From positions 3,782,001 to 3,846,000 of the forward strand of contig NZ_OY726398.1 of the NCBI RefSeq assembly GCF_963378105.1: a DNA stretch of 64,000 nt. Reading direction: 5' to 3'. This DNA is from Mycolicibacter sp. MU0102 (GTDB lineage Bacteria > Actinomycetota > Actinomycetes > Mycobacteriales > Mycobacteriaceae). A program made the position numbers and the translations under genes. Shown here piece by piece: positions 58,905 to 64,000 of this stretch; the first letter of the stretch is position 1, and the number at the start of each line of letters is the position of its first letter. The notes under the pieces were generated by a model. The model saw only the letters and a program-made list of their open reading frames with translations, was not told where the DNA came from and ran no database searches.

Positions 58905-58916
58905 TGATCTCAGCGG
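58898..58916. terminator. Symmetric hairpin holding both stop codons of convergent genes
   Basis: CCGCTGA-TGATC-TCAGCGG: a perfect seven-base stem with a five-base loop. The left arm contains the TGA of the plus-strand hydrolase, the right arm the TGA of the minus-strand gene. It probably acts as a compact bidirectional terminator; no T-run is present. Confidence 0.5.
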
Positions 58917-59380
58917 GTGTGAATGTAGACCTCGCAGTTCAGCGACGCCTCCAGCGCGGTGTGGATCCGACTCTCGCCGACTCGCTGCAGATCCGGATCC
59001 GCCAACGTCACGTGCACGACGTCCAGACCATCGGGCCCCGATACGCGGGCTATCTCACCGGACAGTCCCAGCCCGGCCAGCACCCCGTGCACGTCGTCGT
59101 CGGTGCCTCTGCTCAGGTAGGTCACCACGCCCGGCGCCGGCATCGTGTCGAAGGCCTTGGCGCACAGCTGCATACCGATATCGATGACGTCCCGTTCGGC
59201 TCCGGTGATCAGCAACCGGACGTGGCGTCGGCCCACCGGCATGGCGGCAATGTCGGCATCGACCACGTCGACACCGGCTTGGCCGGCCAGGTCTCGCAGC
59301 GTTGCCATTCCCGCCGTCAGATGCTCGGGCATCAGTTTCCCGGCCGGGTCGACGTCGAGTCGTACCACCGCTGTTCTCAC
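58910..59380 (-). CDS. Conserved-looking protein of unknown function
   Basis: A 156-residue protein starting at GTG 59380 (VRTAVVRLDVDPAGKLMPEHLTAGM). It alternates strands and helices (HVRLLITGAERDVIDIGMQLCAKAF, APGVVTYLSRGTDDDVHGVLAGLGL, GLDVVHVTLADPDLQRVGESRIHTAL), reading like a real alpha/beta domain with no signal peptide or membrane helix. It stands alone on the minus strand between plus-strand operons and is divergent from the NuoF-like gene. I do not recognise a family. A TTG start at 59410 would lengthen it by ten codons. Confidence 0.6.
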   Translation of the reverse strand: MRTAVVRLDVDPAGKLMPEHLTAGMATLRDLAGQAGVDVVDADIAAMPVGRRHVRLLITGAERDVIDIGMQLCAKAFDTMPAPGVVTYLSRGTDDDVHGVLAGLGLSGEIARVSGPDGLDVVHVTLADPDLQRVGESRIHTALEASLNCEVYIHTR

Positions 59381-59409
59381 GTCCGCGAGCCTAGCCAAAA
59401 GAGGTGTCA

Positions 59410-60723
59410 ATGACGACCAACAGCACGGTGACCCCGGACGCCAAAACGATCACCGTGGCCGCCTGGCCGAGCTGCCCGCCGCGGCTGCTTCGCATGCAAT
59501 CCAGCGCCGAAGACGCAGCGGAATACCTGGCCGGCGGCGGCTATCAACCGTTGCCGGACCCGGACCAGTTTCTCGCCGAGGTGGAAAGCAGCGGATTGCT
59601 CGGCCGCGGCGGCGCGGCGTTCCCGCTCGGAGTCAAGCTGCGTTCGGTGCGCGACGGGGGCCGCCGCGGGCGCGACACCGTGGTGGTGGCCAATGGCGAA
59701 GAGGGCGAACCAGCTTCGGTCAAGGACCGGTGGCTGCTGCGCAACCGCCCGCATCTGGTGCTGGACGGATTGCGGCTGGCCGCCGCGACGGTGGCGGCAA
59801 GTCGCGCCTACGTCTACGTCTCCGATGCATGGGCAGCCCGTAGCATCGAGAACGCACTGACCGAAATCGGCCCGGAAGTCCTTGGCGGACTGTCGATCAG
59901 GGTTTTCGTTGTCGAGGCGGGCTACGTGGCCGGCGAGGAGACTGCGGCGGTGCGGGCCATCAACGGCGGCCCGGCCAAACCGACGGACAAACCACCCCGC
60001 CCCTACCAGCAGGGAATCGGTGCGCTCCCGACCCTGGTCTCCAATGTCGAGACGCTGGCGAATCTGCCTTATCTGCAACGGCATGGCGCAGACACATTTC
60101 GCGCGGACGGGACTGCGTTGTCGCCGGGTACCTTCTTGGCCACGGTCAGCGGCGGCGGGCGACCTCCCGTGCTCTACGAGCTACCGCATGGCGTGACGAT
60201 CGCCGAGCTGCTCAGCACGCACGGGATTGCGGCCGAGCAGGTCCGTGGCGTCCTGATGGGTGGCTACTTCGCCGGCCTGCTCAACCGCGAAGCGCTGGCG
60301 GCCACCCTCGACCACGAGTCGCTGCGCGCAAGCGGCAGCGGCCTGGGCTGCGGGGCGATCTCCGTTCTCACCGACGACTGCCCTGTCGCTGTGGCGGCAG
60401 CGGTGTTGGCCTATTTCGGCAGGGAGAACGCCGGGCAGTGTGGGTCGTGCTTCAACGGCACCGTGGCTATGGCCGCAGTCGCCGAAGCCCTGCGGGATGG
60501 CGTCGCGACCGCCGAAGACGTGCAGCGGCTGCAACGGTGGGCCGGTGTGCTGCCCGGGCGAGGCGCCTGCGGCACACTGGACGGCGCCACCAATGTTGCT
60601 GCCAGCCTGCTGACCCGGTTTCCGGACTTGGTAACGCGCCACCTCGACGGCGCCTGCGACGCCTGCCGTGGCGGTGCCTTCCACGCGATGCGTCCCTACG
60701 AGGTCGAGGAGGCGACGGCATGA
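59410..60723 (+). CDS. NuoF-like NADH-binding flavoprotein (stand-alone 51 kDa-type subunit)
   Basis: A 437-residue homologue of the complex I NuoF subunit. FMN/NADH site: GLLGRGGAAFPLGVKLRSV and VVVANGEEGEPASVKDRWLL; YVAGEETAAVRAINGGPAKPT; 4Fe-4S site ENAGQCGSCFNG plus the later GRGACGT. No NuoE or NuoG gene is near, so it is not part of complex I. Its ATGA overlap with the following ferredoxin suggests an NADH-to-ferredoxin reductase module feeding the P450s or Rieske protein. Start ATG 59410 preceded by GAGGTG. Confidence 0.87.
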   Translation: MTTNSTVTPDAKTITVAAWPSCPPRLLRMQSSAEDAAEYLAGGGYQPLPDPDQFLAEVESSGLLGRGGAAFPLGVKLRSVRDGGRRGRDTVVVANGEEGEPASVKDRWLLRNRPHLVLDGLRLAAATVAASRAYVYVSDAWAARSIENALTEIGPEVLGGLSIRVFVVEAGYVAGEETAAVRAINGGPAKPTDKPPRPYQQGIGALPTLVSNVETLANLPYLQRHGADTFRADGTALSPGTFLATVSGGGRPPVLYELPHGVTIAELLSTHGIAAEQVRGVLMGGYFAGLLNREALAATLDHESLRASGSGLGCGAISVLTDDCPVAVAAAVLAYFGRENAGQCGSCFNGTVAMAAVAEALRDGVATAEDVQRLQRWAGVLPGRGACGTLDGATNVAASLLTRFPDLVTRHLDGACDACRGGAFHAMRPYEVEEATA

Positions 60724-60929
60724 AGATCCGCCTGGATCGCACGCTGTGCGACGGGTTCGGCTACTGCGCCAAACACGCGCCCAAACATTTTTCGCTGGAC
60801 GACTGGGGATATGCCTCCCTGACCGGCGACGGGTCGGTTGAGCAGGCCGACGAGCACGACGTCATGCGCGCTCTGCTGGATTGTCCGGTGCACGCCATCA
60901 TCGAAATCACCGAGGAGGACGACCTGTGA
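60720..60929 (+). CDS. 3Fe-4S-type ferredoxin
   Basis: A 69-residue ferredoxin: MKIRLDRTLC, cluster motif C-DGFGY-C (about 10-16) and LLDCPVHAI. It starts inside the NuoF-like stop (ATGA) and its own TGA overlaps the next GTG (GTGA), so three genes are coupled. Pairing with a NuoF-like protein makes it the probable direct electron acceptor. It differs from the other two ferredoxins in having Gly at the second cluster position. Confidence 0.92.
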   Translation: MKIRLDRTLCDGFGYCAKHAPKHFSLDDWGYASLTGDGSVEQADEHDVMRALLDCPVHAIIEITEEDDL

Positions 60930-62590
60930 GCGCACCTGGGCGCCCGCTTCCCGCGGTCACCCCCGAGAACGAATTCTTTTGGACCGCTGGCGCTGACGGC
61001 GTGCTCCGGCTGCAGAAATGTCTCGACTGCGCCGCACTGATCCATCCGCCACAACCGGTGTGCCGGTATTGCCGCAGCATGAACATGGGTGTACGAGACG
61101 TGTCTGGGCGGGCCACGCTGGCGGGGTTCACCATCAACCACCGATTCAGCTTTCCCGGTCTGCCGGCGCCCTATGTGGTGGCCCAAGTAGCGATCAACGA
61201 AGACCCACGAGTTCGACTGACCACCAACATCATCGACTGCGACCCCGATCAACTCGAGCTGGGCCAGCAAGTAGAGGTGGCGTTCGAGAACATCGAGGAC
61301 GTCTGGCTACCGCTGTTTCGACTAGCACCGGCCGGTGCGGAAGACTCAGCGTCCAAGCCGCTTCCCGACGACGAGATAGCGCCCGAGGACTACGCACAGT
61401 ATGTGCGCCCGATGGTGACCGCCGAGAAGTTCGAGGACAAGGTGGCGCTCACCGGGGTCGGGGCTTCACGGATGGGCCGTCGGCTCATGGCTGCGCCACT
61501 GGCTCTGACCGTGGAGGCATGCCAGGCGGCTGTCGCCGACGCAGGGTTGACCTTCGAGGACATCGACGGACTCTCAACGTATCCGAGCTTAGACGTCGCG
61601 GGCATGGGTGAAGGCGGGGTCTCGGCGCTGGAGGGCGCGATGGGGTTCCGCCCGACCTGGATCAACGGCGGCATGGACACCTTCGGTCCGGGCGGCTCTG
61701 TCATCGCCGCGATGATGGCCGTGGCCACCGGGCTGGCCCGCCACGTGTTGTGTTTCCGAACCGTGTGGGAATCGACATTCAGCGAGCTGTTGAAGGTCGG
61801 CAAAGCCTCACCACCCGGCGGACGGCGCACGAACAGCTGGCAGATTCCGTTCGGCGCCACCTCGGCGGCACACACACTGGCACTCAATGCGCAGCGGCAT
61901 TTCCACCGCTATGGCACCACCCGCGAGACACTCGGCTGGATCGCGTTGAACCAGCGGGCCAATGCCGCACTCAACCCGACCGCGATCTACCGCGACCCGA
62001 TGAGCATGGACGACTACCTGTCCGCGCGGATGATCACGACCCCGTTCGGCCTCTACGACTGCGACGTCCCGTGCGATGGCGCGGTCGCGGTGATCGTGTC
62101 GGCCCTCGACGCGGCACGCGATCTGGCCAAGCCGCCGATCCGGGTCGAGGCGGTCGGCACCCAGATCATCGAGCGAACCGACTGGGACCAGAGCACGCTG
62201 ACCCACGAGCCGCAGGTCCTCGGCCAGTCCGCGCACCTGTGGTCGCGGACGTCGTTACGGCCGGCGGATGTCGACGTTGCCGAACTCTACGACGGGTTCA
62301 CCTTCAACTGCCTGTCTTGGATTGAGGCACTGGGCTTTTGCGGCATCGGCGAAGCTAAGAGCTTTTTGGACGGCGGGGTCAACATCGCGCGCGACGGGGT
62401 GCTGCCGCTGAACACCCACGGTGGTCAGCTCTCGCACGGCCGCACGCATGGCATGGGACTGATCCACGAGGCCGTCACCCAGCTGCGCGGTGAGGCCGGT
62501 GAACGCCAGGTTCCCGGCGCCAGGGTCGCGGTGGCGAGCAGCGGCGGACTGACACCGAGTGGGGTCATATTGCTGCGGACCGACTCGTGA
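60926..62590 (+). CDS. DUF35/OB-fold and thiolase-like (Ltp) fusion
   Basis: A 554-residue fusion. Residues about 1-135 are a DUF35-type domain: zinc ribbon CLDCAALIHPPQPVCRYC (four Cys), then OB-fold GRATLAGFTINHRFSFPG and GQQVEVAFENI. Residues about 170-554 are a thiolase-like Ltp domain (VALTGVGASRMGR, TVEACQAAVADAGL, DVAELYDGFTFNCLSWIEALGF, NTHGGQLSHGRTHGMGLIHEA). The thiolase nucleophile Cys is not seen at its usual place (GPGGSVIAAM). In steroid catabolism separate DUF35 and Ltp2 proteins form a retro-aldolase; here they are one chain, so side-chain C-C cleavage is the best guess. Confidence 0.85.
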   Translation: MSAPGRPLPAVTPENEFFWTAGADGVLRLQKCLDCAALIHPPQPVCRYCRSMNMGVRDVSGRATLAGFTINHRFSFPGLPAPYVVAQVAINEDPRVRLTTNIIDCDPDQLELGQQVEVAFENIEDVWLPLFRLAPAGAEDSASKPLPDDEIAPEDYAQYVRPMVTAEKFEDKVALTGVGASRMGRRLMAAPLALTVEACQAAVADAGLTFEDIDGLSTYPSLDVAGMGEGGVSALEGAMGFRPTWINGGMDTFGPGGSVIAAMMAVATGLARHVLCFRTVWESTFSELLKVGKASPPGGRRTNSWQIPFGATSAAHTLALNAQRHFHRYGTTRETLGWIALNQRANAALNPTAIYRDPMSMDDYLSARMITTPFGLYDCDVPCDGAVAVIVSALDAARDLAKPPIRVEAVGTQIIERTDWDQSTLTHEPQVLGQSAHLWSRTSLRPADVDVAELYDGFTFNCLSWIEALGFCGIGEAKSFLDGGVNIARDGVLPLNTHGGQLSHGRTHGMGLIHEAVTQLRGEAGERQVPGARVAVASSGGLTPSGVILLRTDS

Positions 62591-63468
62591 GCGCCACGGT
62601 GCGCCCGCGGATGGTCAGCGCCGACGGGGTGCCGATGTCGGCACTGGTCGCCGAGGTCCCCAACCCGCATGCGGTGATCGTCGCGCTGCACGGCGGCGGC
62701 ACCACGTCGATCTATTTCGACTGCCCCGGACAGCCAACGCTGTCACTGCTGAGAACCGGTGCGGCGCAGGGCTACACGGTGATTGCATTGGATCGTCCGG
62801 GCTACGGCAGTTCGGCCCTGTATCCGGAGGCGATGACCGAGCCCGAACAACGCGTCCGGCTGGCCTACCTAGCCGTCGACCGGATCCTCGGCGACCGGGC
62901 GCGCGGCGCGGGGCTGTTCGTGCTGGGCCACTCCAACGGCTGTGAGCTGGCGGTGCGGATGGCCGCGGCCGATCGCGGCGTGGACCTGCTCGGTCTGGAA
63001 CTGGCCGGCACCGGGCTGCGCTACCAGGACGCAGCGCGCGCCGCATTGAGCTCGGCCGGACCCGGCCAGCGACCAACCGGCCTGCGCGAACTGCTCTGGG
63101 AGCCCGCCTCGCTGTATCCGGAAGCGGTGCTGCGCGGTATCACCAACGCGTCCTCGGGCGCACCGTATGAAGCCGACATGGTGGCCAGTTGGCCGCGGCG
63201 GGACTTTCCGTCACTGGCCGCACAGGTTCGGGTGCCGACGCGCTTCACCTTCGCCGAGCACGAGAAGGTCTGGGAGTCCGGTCCGGACGCGCAGCGCGAG
63301 ATCCGCGACATCTTCACCACCACAGACAGTTTCACGAGCAACCACCAGCCCGAGGCGGGCCACAATCTCAGCCTCGGCTTCAGCGCAGCGGAATATCACC
63401 GCTCGGTGCTGTCATTCGTCAACGATTGCGCGACCGCTGTCGTCGCGCGGGACTCGGAGGTCAGCTGA
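62587..63468 (+). CDS. Alpha/beta hydrolase
   Basis: A 293-residue alpha/beta hydrolase: VIVALHGGGTTSIYFD oxyanion region, nucleophile VLGHSNGCELA, and late His in HQPEAGHNLSLGFS. The GTG start overlaps the fusion-protein stop (GTGA), and the stop overlaps the next ATG (TGATG). Probably cleaves an ester, thioester or lactone produced by neighbouring enzymes. Substrate unknown. Confidence 0.85.
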   Translation: MSATVRPRMVSADGVPMSALVAEVPNPHAVIVALHGGGTTSIYFDCPGQPTLSLLRTGAAQGYTVIALDRPGYGSSALYPEAMTEPEQRVRLAYLAVDRILGDRARGAGLFVLGHSNGCELAVRMAAADRGVDLLGLELAGTGLRYQDAARAALSSAGPGQRPTGLRELLWEPASLYPEAVLRGITNASSGAPYEADMVASWPRRDFPSLAAQVRVPTRFTFAEHEKVWESGPDAQREIRDIFTTTDSFTSNHQPEAGHNLSLGFSAAEYHRSVLSFVNDCATAVVARDSEVS

Positions 63469-64000
63469 TGCGCGTCGGATTCATCGGGTTGGGCAGCCAG
63501 GGCGCGCCGATGGCGCGGCGCATCGTCGAGAGCGGCTATGCCACGACGTTGTGGGCGCGACGGGACGGCACACTGGAGCCCTTCTCCGACACCGAGGCAC
63601 GCATCGCCGACTCCCCCGCGAAGCTGGCCGGCCAGAGCGACTTGGTCTGCCTGTGCGTGGTTGGTGACTCCGACGTCGAGGAAGTGGTTCGGGGCGACAA
63701 CGGTGTGCTGGCCGGCCTGCAGCCCGGCGGGATCATCGCGATTCACAGCACGGTCCATCCCGACACCTGTCGCCGGTTGGCGCAGCACTGTGCCGAACAG
63801 CAGGTCTCGGTGATCGATGCTCCGGTGAGCGGGGGCGGCCCGGCCGCCGCGGCCGGCACGTTGCTGGTGATGGCCGGAGGCGAAGCCGACGTCGTGGAGC
63901 GCTGCCGACCGGTCTTTCAGACTTACGCCGACCCGGTGGTGTATCTGGGCGAGCTCGGCTCCGGCCAGGTGACCAAGTTGCTCAACAATCTGTTGTTCAC
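63468..64000 (+). CDS. 3-hydroxyisobutyrate dehydrogenase-like oxidoreductase (partial, runs off window)
   Basis: The first 177 codons of an open plus-strand gene. N-terminal Rossmann motif MRVGFIGLGSQGAPMARRI, then DLVCLCVVGDSDVEEVV, the substrate-binding signature DAPVSGGGPAAAAGTLLVMAGG, and GSGQVTKLLNNLLF with the catalytic Lys and the Asn of the KxxNN motif at the window edge. This is the beta-hydroxyacid dehydrogenase family (3-HIBDH, tartronate semialdehyde reductase, 6PGDH-like). It starts in the hydrolase stop (TGATG), making it the seventh gene closely packed on the plus strand from 57.6 kb apart from the minus-strand gene at 58910. Confidence 0.88.
   Translation, partial: MRVGFIGLGSQGAPMARRIVESGYATTLWARRDGTLEPFSDTEARIADSPAKLAGQSDLVCLCVVGDSDVEEVVRGDNGVLAGLQPGGIIAIHSTVHPDTCRRLAQHCAEQQVSVIDAPVSGGGPAAAAGTLLVMAGGEADVVERCRPVFQTYADPVVYLGELGSGQVTKLLNNLLF

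Noticed and set aside
1..64000. tRNA, rRNA, insertion sequences, integrase or attachment sites
   Set aside because: No cloverleaf-like segment, transposase-like protein, terminal inverted repeat pair or integrase motif was noticed; horizontal origin of the island is possible but has no direct mark here.

Overview
The window is a high-GC, densely packed stretch with almost no non-coding DNA (no gene-free gap exceeds 300 bases). It looks like a chromosome segment of a mycobacterium or close relative (Mycobacteriales). The evidence is a complete mceABCDEF set with two Mce-associated membrane proteins, two mycofactocin-type short-chain dehydrogenases, LLM-class flavin/F420-type oxidoreductases, four cytochromes P450 with 3Fe-4S ferredoxins, many FadD/FadE-like acyl-CoA enzymes, and frequent GTG/TTG starts with 1-4 base stop/start overlaps. 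I saw no tRNA, rRNA, insertion sequence, integrase or CRISPR array. Identifications come from reading motifs; no database search was run.

Layout. 1-6.2 kb: partial TetR gene, Bfd-like ferredoxin, two acyl-CoA ligases around an amidohydrolase, a crotonase and a TetR regulator. 6.4-12.5 kb (+): two P450s, a mycofactocin SDR, an APH-fold kinase-like protein, an SRPBCC protein and an LLM oxidoreductase. 12.5-22.4 kb (-): SDR, then TetR, ferredoxin, P450, amidohydrolase, two creatinase/M24-fold proteins, a crotonase and a double CaiB/BaiF CoA-transferase, with two copies of one operator-like palindrome near the TetR gene. 22.5-32.8 kb: a SnoaL-like gene, then a nine-gene minus-strand operon. It starts with a ring-cleavage block (C-C hydrolase, mhpA-like hydroxylase, mhpB-like extradiol dioxygenase) and continues with a flavin dehydrogenase, LLM enzyme, SDR, cyclase-family protein and two hydrolases. 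32.9-37.3 kb (+): IclR regulator, KstD-like flavin dehydrogenase, a secreted protein and two Mce-associated membrane proteins. 37.3-49.3 kb (-): aldehyde dehydrogenase, CoA-transferase, a thiolase remnant, mceABCDEF and three small secreted proteins. 49.6-52.9 kb (+): two SDRs, ferredoxin, P450. 52.9-55.1 kb (-): a pair of acyl-CoA dehydrogenases. 55.4-64 kb (+): two amidohydrolases, Rieske protein, hydrolases, a stand-alone NuoF-like flavoprotein with ferredoxin, a DUF35-thiolase fusion, and a 3-hydroxyisobutyrate-dehydrogenase-like gene cut by the window end.

Together this reads as a catabolic island for a cyclic, probably terpenoid, steroid-like or aromatic compound: import by Mce, oxidation by P450/ferredoxin and SDR enzymes, CoA activation, side-chain removal by acyl-CoA dehydrogenases, crotonases and thiolase/aldolase, and ring opening by MhpA/MhpB/hydrolase. 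The substrate cannot be read from the sequence. Two points stand out. An inverted repeat of the form GAGAAY-N3-RTTCTC, with weaker variants, recurs at most of the divergent promoters and suggests one shared regulon. The mce operon lacks yrbE permease genes; a 62-codon thiolase fragment with a strong ribosome-binding site sits directly before mceA, where yrbEB normally lies.
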